NCBI RefSeq assembly: GCF_000224145.3
Contig: NC_020174.2
Span: 3,353,026-3,417,025, forward strand
Length of the DNA stretch: 64,000 bases
Direction: 5' to 3'
Source of the DNA: Ciona intestinalis
Lineage: Eukaryota; Chordata; Ascidiacea; Phlebobranchia; Cionidae
The translations under genes and the position numbers were made by a program. Shown one piece after another: positions 1-12,400 of the stretch; the first letter of the stretch is position 1; every line of letters starts with the position of its first letter. The notes beneath the pieces were generated by a model. The model saw only the letters and a list, made by a program, of their open reading frames with translations. It had not been told where the DNA came from and did no database searches.

Positions 1-2427
1 CCTGAAAACTTTCAAAGGACATGAAGGATCTGTAATTTGTTTACAGGTAGCTAAAATTCATTTTTAATACGGTGTAAAGATATTTTATCTGTTTCGATGT
101 CTATGTTTAGTACGGTGTAAATATATTTTATGAAATTTTAATTTAACTAATGTTCTGCTACCATTGTGGGCGTATGTGTCCTTAGGCAAGACGCTTAACA
201 GTAATTGCTTCAACCCAGTCATGCCTAATCTATGGCTGTCCAAATTGTCAGCCACAGTAATAAGCCCCCACACAGCACGAGGTGTATAAAACAGAACACC
301 CGTGTTATAACGAATGTCACTTTTCGACCACGCGAGGGCAAGAGCTACATTTATACAGACATATACAATAAAGTGCGTTTACGAGTCGTTTGGTATTGGT
401 TATGATTACAATATAAGTCACCAATATATAGTAGGGTGGGGTAAGTTGGGACACCTTTAGCACATGATATTCAAACATCCTGATCGTGTTTTAAACAATT
501 AACAACGGTCTATGAAAGTCGTAAAGATACATTTTATAATTCATTAAATGTTCTTTGTTTACTACCAAATGGAGCGAGGAAATGGAATAAAAAGGTGTCC
601 CATCTTCCCCAACCCTACTATATTCAAGTTAAAAATAGTAATTTTTACAACGTAAAAACAGCGAGTCACACTTATTTATTTGTTCTTATTTTCAGTTGAG
701 CAACAGACTCCTTTATAGCGCGAGCGTCGACTCTACAGCTCGGTGTTGGGTTGCAGAATTCGGTGACACAACTAGAAAATACGTTGGCCACGAACATATG
801 ATATCCGACATGAAGTACCAACGAGGAATTGGTAATGAAATAAAAAAAATCAATTTTGGATAAATTTTTAAGCAATTTTTCTTCAGTTTTTACGGCTTCT
901 GGGGACAGCTGCGTCCGAGCTTTTGACTCAAAATCGGGACATTTAAAAAGAACTTACCGAGGGCACAAGTATCTTGTCAACTGTCTTATGGTGAGGAGTG
1001 TACGAAAAAAGATGTTAATTTTATATAGTAGTATAGGAAAAAATGGGACACCTTTAGTGCATATTACCTAAATATCCTGATCGTATTTTAAACAACTAAC
1101 AGAGGTATATTGGGGTAGTGAGGATACGGTTATATAATTCTTTGAATGTTCTTTGTTTACTGCCAATTGAGTCGAGAAAATAGAATGAAAAAGTGTCCCA
1201 TCTACCCCCACCCTACTGTATGTTTATTATGTATTTAAAAATTGTGTGTAGATATAATATAAACTAATTTAGATATCTGTGTTTCCCCTTTTGTTACCAG
1301 ACATTAGAAGATACATTATTAAGCGGATCTTACGATGGCAGTATCAAAATATGGAACACGAAAGATCTGTTGAAGGATCACGTCACAGAAGACATGTCCT
1401 CTCCCGGTAACTCTGTCGCTTCGTTAAGAAATCGAAATGATTCCATTGACACGCCTGCTACTGCAAATACTGAACCCAGAGAAGTAGACAGCAATACTGA
1501 TAACTTAATGCTAGAAGACAGTGTAATGAGTAAAATAAAAAGCAAAGTAAACAATGAACGTGATCATGGCGCAAGAAAAGAAACAAGTTATAGAAAAACA
1601 AGACGCAATCGTAATGCTCGTGTCGTGCCGACAAACGAGTCCGAATCTAACATTAACAACAACAACAACAACTTTGATGATATGTTGAAACCGACATCTA
1701 ATGAAGAATCTACAGAAGCTTACGCCATACCTTCTTCAAGGTTGTTAAGTATTATGGTAGCATAATAATATTTAATGCATCTGAACATTAACTAAAATTT
1801 ATACAATTATAGTAGCGTGGGTTAAGATGGGACAACTTTTCATTCTTTTTTTTTGTCTCATTTGGTAGTGCACAAAGCACATTTAAAGGTTTGTATAACT
1901 GTATCCTCACGACTCTTATATAACGTTTATTGTTTTAAACCACGATCCGGATATTTGGGTATCATGTGCTAAAGGTGTCCCATCTTCCCCACCCTACTAT
2001 TTAACAAACCGTATTTAACTACAGCCAATCTTCAAGACCGGATAAATTATGGTCCAATTCTCCGCGCCGGAGTTTGCCGCAATCATCTCAAGGCAACAGG
2101 TCTGAACTAAGCCACGTAGACGAGCAAAATCATATGATCGGTGCCGAGACTTCATCTGGTACAAGCGGGTACCGAAGCAGTGAGAGTCTTGCTTCGTCTC
2201 CCATAACGTCACATAACGACGAAGTGTTAACGAGGTTTAAGTCCAAGAAAAAAGGTTCGGTTTCCTTCTCTCCATCTCTTTCCATGACATCGGGTACAAT
2301 ACATGACTGGCAGTTTGATTACCAAAGCCCCACAAGCCCGATCAAAGCCCAAAATAAACAATCAAAAAACACGAGAACTGAAAACGAACGCAAGCAGCTG
2401 GAAAGGGAAATTTTAGACATGGTATAA
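1..2427 (+). CDS. WDR86: WD40-repeat protein, WDR86-like, 3' part
   Basis: Partial gene that enters from the left edge. Exons: 1-46, 696-831, 887-990, 1301-1740 and 2025-2427; all junctions are GT-AG and phase-consistent. Exons 1-4 encode the last WD40 blades: LKTFKGHEGSVICLQ, then YSASVDSTARCWVAEFG, then FTASGDSCVRAFDSKSGHL with RTYRGHKYLVNCLM, then LSGSYDGSIKIWN. The GD-CVRAFD-SG-L-R-RGH pattern is what I remember of vertebrate WDR86. WD40 propellers are protein-binding scaffolds, and WDR86 itself has no well-known role. After the last blade the protein continues for about 260 residues of low-complexity Ser/Asn/Arg/Lys-rich sequence, including a run of Asn, and ends at TAA 2425-2427. Vertebrate WDR86 ends soon after the propeller, so this tail is unusual. 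The last codons (ATG|GTATAA) could also be a splice donor, but I saw no later exon before the opposite-strand gene. Family is sure; orthology is likely. Confidence 0.75.
153..356 (+). mobile_element. S1 SINE, head lost
   Basis: S1 is tRNA-derived. The head GGCGCCGTGGCGTAGTGGTT with A- and B-box-like TGGTTAGCGCGCC and GGTTCAAGGCTC is followed by a unique body (CACATACGCCCACAATGG complement, AACAGAACACCCGTG) and an end GAGGATAAAGTAAGTTACAT with ATTC repeats. It is about 310 bp when whole and resembles the published Ciona SINE (Cics-1, from memory). This copy starts at GTTCTGCTACC. Confidence 0.85.
428..622 (+). mobile_element. M1 MITE
   Basis: Full copy of the main family in this window. Consensus: about 195 bp, ends TATAGTAGGGTGGGGGAAG and its complement CTTCCCCCACCCTACTATA, inner part ACCTTTAGCACATAATATCC ... 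GATACGGTTTTATAATTC ... TTTACTACCAAATGGGACGA. It has no coding capacity. Strand + here means the TTTAGCACATAAT side comes first. TA-rich targets suggest Tc1/mariner-type mobilisation. It resembles the published Ciona MITE (Cimi-1, from memory). Lies in intron 1 of the WDR86-like gene. Confidence 0.9.
1024..1220 (+). mobile_element. M1 MITE
   Basis: Full copy with a degraded left end, in intron 3 of the WDR86-like gene. Confidence 0.85.
1808..2000 (-). mobile_element. M1 MITE
   Basis: Full copy in intron 4 of the WDR86-like gene, ending 24 bp before the last exon. Confidence 0.88.
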
Positions 2428-2570
2428 TTTCATTTCCAAAAAAAAAACTTTCAGTATAATAACTGCAGGTTACAGACAGTCAGCTTTTCCCAATGCAATT
2501 TCTCAGGTAATGACCTAATGTTGCCGCTATGTTAGAGCACTCTCCCAAAGCCATGGAAATTCTTTTAAAA

Positions 2571-2760
2571 TATAGTAGAGTGGGGAATGATGGGACACCT
2601 ATTTTTTTCTCGTCCTATTTAGTAGTAAGCAAAGAACTTTCAAAGAACTATTAAACCGTATCCTCCCAACCCCTATAGACCGTTGTTAATTGTTCATAAC
2701 ATAATCCGTATATTTTGATATTATGTCAAAAAGATGTCCCATCTTCCCCACTCTGCTATA
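2571..2760 (-). mobile_element. M1 MITE
   Basis: Full copy in the spacer between the WDR86-like gene and the CUB-EGF gene (tail-to-tail). Confidence 0.88.
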
Positions 2761-3096
2761 CAATTTCTATGGTTTTGACTGCCTATAAAGTCCTAAAATG
2801 GCGATAAAATATAAAATGCGGATATATTTGTAGAATTACGTTATTGTTGTTGCTGTCACTGTGAGTGTATATATGCTGCTCGCTGATGAAAGATGTAATC
2901 CGTTCATCTTCGAAGCAAAACCTCAATGTAGCGTTATACGAAAAACTTTATTTTCCCAGATTTTGCCGCTTTTTAAAGATTATATAAAATGACAAATTGT
3001 TTTGTTTTTATTTACAAATGTAGTAAGCATTGAAATGGTTTTATACGTTTGAACATATAGTTCAAAACGGTGTTTTGCTTGTGAATAAGAATCGAA

Positions 3097-3291
3097 TATA
3101 GTTCTGTGGGGTAAGACGGGACAACTTTAGCACGTAATATCCAAATATCCTGATCGTATTTTAAAAATGTAACAACAATTTATGGAACTCGTGAGGATAC
3201 GGTTTTATAACGCTTTAAATGTTCTTTGTTTACTACCAAATGAGTCGAAAAAAAACACAAAAGGTGTCCCCTCTTCCCCCACACTATTATA
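3097..3291 (+). mobile_element. M1 MITE
   Basis: Full copy in the same spacer. The rest of 2428-3492 shows no gene; a GA/TA-rich run lies at 3462-3490. Confidence 0.88.
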
Positions 3292-3492
3292 TACAGTCCA
3301 AAAAGCACAATTAAATTTTCACTTTACAGATTATAGTCACCTACTGTCTGCGGCATACACAATCAATTCTGTACACTGTAAAATGTATTCTGTTATTGTA
3401 ATATATAGTTATGGTTTAAATACATGACATGGCACTTTCCGTTGTTTTTCGTGAAGCCCTATATATAATATATATATATAGAGAGAGATGTT

Positions 3493-6400
3493 CTAGGGAT
3501 GGGAGGGCAGAGGTGGTCTTCGTTCGCCACCATTTATTGTTAATTCTAACTGAGCAATGCGAGATTCCAGCTGAGCGACCTGGAAAATATACGAATTAAC
3601 GCAAATGAAGTTGTTGTATAGTAGGGTTGGGGTGGGACAACTTTTTATTCTTTTCTTTATCACATTTGGTAGTAAACAAAAAACATTCAAAAAATTTTAA
3701 AACCGTATCCTCACGACTCCCATAGACCGTTGTTAATTGTTTAAACGCGATCAGGATATTTGGATATTGTGCGATAAAGGTGTCCCATCTTTCCCCGCCC
3801 TACTATATATACGTGCATACTAACCTTAGCACTGAGTCTCATATTACTGTTGGTCAGTTGAGCAACGACAGATACATTCGACTTGAGGTTTCCCACGTCG
3901 CTTGCTAAGGTTTCAAACTGTTCACACGTTGGACAATCTAAAGAAATTTTTTTTATAGATTTTACAATATGTAAGCATGCGCGACTTTTATATACACTTC
4001 GTACCAGCTTACGAGTTACCATATATATGTTACTTTGTGGGTGGTAATTTTCTTTCGGGGTGGGGGTTCATTTTTTATATGTGGCTTATAATTTGGACAA
4101 CCTATTAGTGAACACTGAGTTGGAGCAATTGCCGTTAAGTGTCTTGCCCAAAGACACATACGCCCACAATGGTAGCAGAGACAAGCCTTGAATCCATTAC
4201 CTCTGGGATGGAGGCTAACAAGCTTGAATTAAATAAATGCAAAAACTTACGTTCACAAGTATGGTTGTCTGCAGATAATTTGAAATTCGGTTCACATTGG
4301 CAAACGTACGAGCCAGGTTGATTGACACATTGCTGGGAGCACATGCCATTACTAGTTGCACATTCGTCGATATCAGAACAGCCATGCGTTCCGTTAAACT
4401 GAAAGCCAGATTCGCAGCCACACCTAAAGAATTTTTGTTTTATTGAATGAATGTAACTTGCTTTATTCTAGCGTGGTCGGAAAACGATAGTTGTAATACC
4501 ACGGGTGTTATTTTCATACACCTCATGCCAGTTTAACAGTTACCTAGGATATAACTTTGTGTTTGTGTATTTTATAAATGGGTAATAATTTAGACAACTC
4601 ATTAGTGACCACTAGTTTGGAACATTTATTGTTAAGTGTCTTGCCTAAGAACAAATAGGCCCACAAAGGTAGCAGCGACGAGCCTTGAACCCATCACCTC
4701 TGTGTTAAAGGCAGCTATACTGCACGTAGTAATATTTAACTTTTAGCTTAATATGCTACTAAAATGTCAAGGAATTTATTAAGATTTGTACATAATACTC
4801 TATACGACACAAAGACACAATAAATCAGTTATAATGTTACTTATGTGGAAACTTGTGAGCAGGCACGATGTGTATGAGTTAGAATATACGTGTTATAACT
4901 TCCGACGATGGCTTGTTACATTTATATTTTTATTCGATTAATTCGAAATCAATATATACTCAAAATAACGGAAACTATTCCACTTACGTGTAGCTCCCAT
5001 TGTTGTTGGTGCAAATATGCTGACAGTTACCATTGTTGTGAAGGCATTCGTTGGTGTCTGAAACAACCAAACGTTTAGTTCAATTAAAATTTCCATATGA
5101 GAGACGGGAACTCTTGAAAAACTAGATATTAGTGTGGGGGAAGATGGAACACCTTTTCATTCTACTTTATCGGTCCATTTGGTTGTAAACAAAGAACATT
5201 TAAAGAATTATAAAACCGTATTCTCGACTCTCATAGACCATTGTTAACTGTCAATACGTTCAGGATATTTGGATAATATGTGCTAAAGGTGTCCCGTCTT
5301 ACCCCACTTTACTATAAAACATTCTTATTCACGGCTTCCATAGAACGTTGTTTTTTAAAAAAAACACGATCAGGGTGCTTGGGTATTATGTGCTAAAGTT
5401 GAAATGCCCACTCCACTATAGAATATAATTATAGACTTACCGACACATGTTTTGTTGTCACTGTCCAATTGAAAACCATTAGCGCAGTAACACCAATACG
5501 AACCAACGGAATTAATGCAACCGTCAGAACACCCCCCGGCACCACTGTCGCATTCATCGATATCTAGAGAAAAAATAATAATAACTTTATTCGTCTCTTT
5601 AATTACGTTAGCGAAGATTTCGAAATATTTTAAACGAAAGAAAGGATATAGCGACAAAACAACAGTTGTGAAAACATTGATAATAATAGTTAAAAACAAA
5701 TTTTGTAGTTAACGAAATTTTTTTTAAAGAAATAGAAATTCGTATTCTTACAACTCCCATGGACCGTTGTTAATTGTTTGAAACACGATCCGGATATTTG
5801 GATATTATGTGCTATATATGTGTCTCATCCTACCCCACCTTACTATATATGCAATTATTTTGAAAGTAAAAACAAAAACGTTTTAAAATTATTTTAACAA
5901 TTGTTTGAAGAAAATATAACAACTGAATTAAACCAAATGTTAACGAACCTGAGCACGTAGTGTTGTCTGCATTGAGCAAATAACCAGGATTGCACGCACA
6001 GCTGTGGCGACCTATTTCATTGACACATACTTGAGCGCATCTGTGTAGTTCGTCAGTGCACTCATCGACATCTGAAAAAATGACGAAGTAAAATGAGCGG
6101 CGTTTTTCTATTAAATGGTGCCTTTTCGTACAGTTGGTTAGCACGCCTGCTTTTGACCAAGAGGTAATGGGTTCAGGACTCGTGGTTGCTACCATTGTGG
6201 GCGTATGTGTCCTTGAGCAAGACACTTAAGCTCTAACCCAATGGTCACTAATAGGTTGTCCAAATTATCAGTCACACAAAAAAATTTAAAAAAAAAACAA
6301 AAAATATAATCACCCAAAGTAACACAAACTTGGTAACTCGTAAGCTGGCACGAGGTGTATGAAACATAACACTCGTGTTATAACGACTGTCGTTTCCCGG

Positions 6401-9400
6401 CCACGTGAGGATAAAGTAAGTTACATTCACTAAATAATCCAAATGTTAGATATACCGCTGCATTGCATTCCATCTCCGATTAAATAGTATCCTTGTCTGC
6501 AGCTGCACACAAAACTCCCGATCGTGTTTTCGCAGTTATGTTGGCACGGACTATTTTGGCATTCATTTATGTCTTTAAAAAAAACAATATTTTATTATTT
6601 AAACTAATATTTAAATCCATAATGCGTTTGTCTTGCACGAACTGTTTTTTCTTTTTATATCTTAAAAAAAATAAAATAGTAAGGTGGGGGAAGATGGGAC
6701 ATCTTTAGCACATAATATCCAAATATCCTGATCGTGTTTAAAACAATCAACAACAGTCTATGGGAGTCGTGAGGATACGGTTTTATATTTCTTTGAATCT
6801 TCTCTTTGAACTACCAAATGAGACGAGTAAATAGAGTGAAAAGCTATCCCATCTTCCCCCCACTACTATATTATTTAAACCACTTCTTAGACCATACTAA
6901 TCCCACGTACCAATGCATCCCTTGTCCCCAATTTTTGAATAACCAATTCGGCATTCGCAAGTGTAGGAGCCTGGATTGTTGACACATTCTTGTGAACAAC
7001 CGTGTTCATTCTGATCCATGCTGCACTCGTTAACGTCGCTGCATATGGTGACGTTCTCAACCAAGTAACCAGTTGGGCACGAGCATGTAAAACTTCCTAT
7101 AGTGTTACTGCATGTAGCCAGCTGTATTAAAATAAGATGTTAGCGCTCAAAAACCGGCGCTGTTACACAGTTGATTAGCGCGCCTGCCTGTAACCCAGAG
7201 GTAATGGGTTCAAGGCTCTTCACTGCTAGCAGTTTTGGCGTTTGTGTCCTTGGACAAAACACTTAATGGCAATTGATGCAGCCCAGTGGTGACTTATTGG
7301 TTTTTCAAATTATCAGACATAAAAAATCCTCAAAAAAAATCACCTACAAAGTAACATACTTGGTAACTTATAAGCTAGCACGAAGTATATGAAACATAAC
7401 ACCCGTGTTTAACGACTGGCGTGTTCCGGCCACGCGAGAATAAAGTAAGTTACATTCATTCATACATTCAAAAAGTATCGGTAGTGTAAACTAAACACAT
7501 TTAACAAACTACATTTAAAATAATACTCTATATCATACCGCGTCGCAAGGAGTGGTCAAGCATTCATCGATGTCTGTACAAGTTCCGTTTACCTCATGGT
7601 ACCCTTCAAAGCACCTGAAAAGTAAAATGGAGTACAGTGGGGTAATACGAGATACCTTTAGCACATAATATTCAAATATCCCGATCGTGTTTAAAACAAT
7701 TAACAACGGTCTATGGGAGTCTTGGGGATACGGTTTTATAATTCTTTGAATGTTTTTTGTTTACTACCACATAAGACGAATTAAATAAAATAAAAAGGTG
7801 TCCCATCTACCTCCACCCTACTATATATATGTGAGTAACTAACAGCTTTGTTGGGTAATCTTAAAATATATACCTGCAGAAATAAGAGCCTGGTTGATTG
7901 ACGCATTGTTGTTGACAGTTGGCAATGTGTTCGCATTCGTTAATATCCTGTTGTTTAAGATATATAACCATTGATATTCATTATGACATCATCATGATTT
8001 TGATGACGTCATCAAAAAATTAAAACAATGACGTTGAAGACAATTTATTAAGCTTCAAACTTTCTATAGCATGTTTTGCTCTAACTGCTACACTTTGGCT
8101 GCAAAAATTAGGTGAAACCTAATTTAAAAAAATTCTAAAAACTTCTAAAAAATTAGGCCGCAGTTAAAGGGTTAATCACTATATGTAAAAAGCAATATGC
8201 AAACCTGACATTCCAGACCGCTTTCCAAAAGGCTATAACCCCCGATGCAAAGACATCGAAAAGATCCGTCCAAGTTTTCACAAAAGTGGTCGCACGGTCC
8301 TTGGCCATTGTTTGGTGCGCACTCATCTGAAACAAGAGAACATATTATAGGGTGGGAGAAGATGGGACATCTTTTTATACCATTTTCTCGTCCCATTTGG
8401 TAGTAAACAAAGAACGTTCAAAGACTTATAATACTGTGTTCTCTCGGCTCCTATTAGACCGTTGTTAATTGTTCAAAACTTGATCATAATATTTGGATAT
8501 TATGTGCTAAAGGTTACCTATATCTCCCCCATCACCTATGTGGCAGTACTTCACTCGCTACCTCGCCTCCCTGTGTATAGCATTCCGGCGCCTTTATATT
8601 TCTGCAGCGCCGAGTAATCAACGTTTTTGTTAAGTTGTGTTGTACGCCATTCGTGTTGTACGCGAATTACTAGCAGTTCAGTTTAGTTTAGTTGTTATTA
8701 TATAGCATTTATTTTGGTATACAGCGTTCCTTTAGGTTGTGAGGTATAGTAGGGTGGGGGAAGATGGGACATTTTTTTATTCCATTTTCTCGCCCCATTT
8801 GGTAATAATAAACCATTCAAAGAACTATTAAATGGTATCCTCACGACTCCTATATAGACCGTTGTTAATTGTTTAAACCAAGATCAGGATACTTGGATAT
8901 TATGAGCTAAAGGGTGTTGTGTGCCAGTTGCCAATTTCATTTAGTTTAGTTGCTATTATAGGACTGGCTTTGGTATAGCGCTTTTACTTTGATATATAGC
9001 GTTACTTTAGATTGTGATGTGTTATCGTGTAATATTTGTTTGTATAGACATTCAACTTTGTTTAGTTTAGTTGCTATTGTAGAAGTTACTTTGGTATAGT
9101 AAAAGGTGAGGGAGATGGGACACCTTTAGCATATAATATCCAAATATTCTGATCGTGTTTTAATCAATTAACAACGGTCTATTGGAGTTCTGAGAATACG
9201 GTTTAAGAATTCTTTGAATTTTCTTTGATTTACTACCAAATGGGACGAGAAAATATAATGAAAATGTTTCCTATCTACCACCACCCTACTATATATAGCG
9301 TTGCTTTAGCTTGTGATATTTTATCGCGTTTTATGTGGTAGATGCCTATCGGTTTAGGTCGTTGAACTTAAATAAATTACTTCATCACATATTGGTTGCA

Positions 9401-12400
9401 CCCTACCACGTGGAGATCATGGATTAACCGCGTGATATTTTTCAAGGTAAGGTCAAGGTTGGTTTACCTACTCAATGTAGATGACAAATATTTGACAAAA
9501 TATATAAAACGTTTTGGCACACATTATAATGAGTCATTCTATTTCTGCTGGCGTTACAAAATGTCATGTATATTCGTGCAGCGCTATTTAATTATTTTGA
9601 TAACTTCTGATCAACCAACAGGGAAAAAAAACGAAAAAAAAAATAGAAAAAATATTTTCACAGAAAAATAGTTGGTAACAAAAATACATGCGTGGCAACC
9701 TGGAGCTGGTACGAGGTGCACAAAACTGAACACCCGTGTTATAACGACTGTCGTTGCCCTAGCTGTCGCTGCCCTGTCGCGTCAGGATAAAACTTGTTAT
9801 ATAGTATATAGGTAGTATAAGTAAGGTGGGGGAAGACGGGATACCTTTAGCACATAATATCCAAATATATCCTTATATCGTGTTTTAAACAAATAACAAC
9901 GGTCTGTGGTAGTCGTGAGAATACGGTTTTATAATTCTTTGTATGTGTTTTGTTTACTACCAAATGGGATGAGGAAATAGAATGAAACGGTGTTCCATAT
10001 TACCCCACCTTACTATATTTAAATGGAGTGTACTTACTGATGTCATTACAAGAAACGGAGTTGTTGCTTGGAGGTTCGTATCCACTGAAGCATGCACATT
10101 TCATTGAGCCAGGTGTGTTTAAGCATACCTACGATTTAATGTTTAGTTTTAAGTAGTTAACAGTTGTATTTTAACCCATAAAGTTACGTAACTCGTAAGC
10201 TGGTATACGAGACGTATGAAACAGAACATTCGTGTTATAACGACTGTAGTTTTCGGTTACGCGAGGATAAAGCAAATTACATTCATTCATCTATTCAAAG
10301 CGAAAACTTTGCCATTACCTGTTCGCACCCTCCGTTGCGGTCCATACATTCGTTAACATCAATGCAGTCAGTGTTATCATCATTAGGGTTAAAACCATCC
10401 GAACACAGACATTGATACGAACCCTCGCTGTTCCAACAAGTCGTGCATGCAGCAGGAGCAAGACCTGTTAAAAAAGTTCGTTCGTATTCCCTTTTCTGAA
10501 CAACAATTTGTAAATAATATTTTAGTGGCTCATCTGGTATAAAAACGTAGTGTATTTCCAAGGTTTTTTTGCCATACGGCGAGAACTCATCAGATAATGG
10601 GGAACACAAGTCTCGCTGTATGTCAGACAATAACTTTAGGAATACACTACGTTTTAATACCAGAAAAGCCACTGAAGTTATTTATACTATGCCTGGTAGC
10701 AGAAGTAACAGAACAGTTTTGAAGCTGGCACAAAGTGTATCAAACGAAACACTTGTGTTATAACGATTGTTTTTCGGTTACGTGAGAATAAAGCAAGTTA
10801 CATAATGTGTTTTAACGACTAACCTTTTGCCAGCAACACACTACTTTTCGTTGTTCATAATAAACAGATCTTCGTTATCATAATCGAAGAGATAAAAATC
10901 CAACAATATGTAGTAGGGTAAGGGTAGATGGGACACATTTTCAATTCTATTTTCTCGTATCATTTGGCAGTAAACAAAGAACATTCAAAGAATTATAAAA
11001 CCATATCTTCACGACTCCCATAGACCGTTGTTAGTTGTTCAAACACGACCAGGATGTTTGGACTATGTGCTAAAGCTGTCCCATCTTACCCCACAGTAGT
11101 AAATGTTTCATTACCTTCTGCACATTCATCAACATCAACGCACATGTGCGGATTTTCGGGATCAACTTTAAATCCGCTGTAACACGAGCACTCCCAACCA
11201 CCGGGAACGTTCTTGCATTGGTGGTCGCATGTGTCCTCATGGTTAGGACATTCGTCAACATCTTTAAAAAACAGTTATGTATGACTTAGTCTTTGGGTCA
11301 ACAGTCCGGTGCCAAGTGGTTAGCGCGCCTGCCTCTATAACCCAGAGGTAGCGGGTTCAAGGTTCGTCACTGCTACTATTGTGGGCGTATGTACCATTGG
11401 GCAATACCTTAACGACAGTTGCTCCAACCCAGTGGTTACTAATGGGTTGCCCAAATTATCAGCCACACATATAAAAAAATCACCTACGTCCTACAAAGTT
11501 ACATATACATGGTAACTCGTAAGCTAGCATGAGGTGTATATGAAACAGAACACCCGTGTTCTAACGACTGTCGTTTTCCAGCCACGCGAGGATAAAGTAT
11601 AATAACCTTTTTGCATGGTCACTTTTATGCGCGTAAGTACTCGCATATTTACTCGCAAAAACAAAGTTAACACGCATAACGTCATAAGCGTTTGCGAGTG
11701 AATATGCGAGTACTTACGCACATAAATGTGACCATGCAAAAAGGGTATAAGTTACATTGAATCAATCCTTTAAAGCCGACTCCCTTAATTGTACGGGTCT
11801 TGTGTTTACGCACACTTTTGTTTCTATTAAAAGCTTAACTTGAAAATAAATTAAACATAAATGGCTTGTTTGTCTGCTAGGTGTAGCGACCACGTTTATT
11901 TTCTTACAATTAAATGTAAAAATATTTTTAACTGTAAGCGTGTTTTATCAACTGTGGTTTTGTCGCTGTATATCCTTCTGTTCGTTAAAAATATTTTGAA
12001 ACCTTCGCTAATGTAATAGAGGAGACAAATAAGACTTATTAATATTATAATTAATAATATTAATAATATAAAAAATTATTTTCTTTTTTTGAAAATAATA
12101 CAAGTATACCTTCGCATGTCCTTCCATTAGAACTGACCACGTATCCGCTGTTACAGGTACAAAAGTAAGATCCTGCCTCGTTGACGCAATGGTGTTCACA
12201 TTTGTGTACAAGTGTAGCATCATCAGTAGTGCATTCATTAATATCTAAACAGTTATTAAAACTTAAAAAATCGATGAACCCAAATTTCTTTTTTCTTTTT
12301 TTCTAAACCCAAAACTCTTTTTTCTCTTTCTTTTTTTCTGCCAACCCAAAACTCTTTTTTTGTTCACTTTTTTTTTCTTTTTTCTGTTAACCTGAAGCCC

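Larger units (their letters stand above)
8537..9400. repeat. Tandem-unit block with two MITEs; possible solo-LTR remnant
   Basis: Starting near TGTGGCAGTACTTCACTCG, three diverged units (about 8686, 8937, 9058) share GTTTAGTTTAGTTGCTATT, TTTGGTATA and TAGCGTTACTTTAG-TTGTGAT. The block ends near TTGGTTGCA after an AATAAA-bearing stretch. The layout could be an old, broken LTR, but I cannot assign a family and see no coding parts. Confidence 0.35.

Noticed and set aside
7154-7230. tRNA gene
   Set aside because: The A- and B-box-like motifs belong to the SINE head, present in many truncated copies, and do not fold as a full cloverleaf with normal arms.
9396-9671. 91-residue plus-strand frame in a CUB-EGF intron
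   Set aside because: Lys/Asn-rich end and no domain; not supported as coding.
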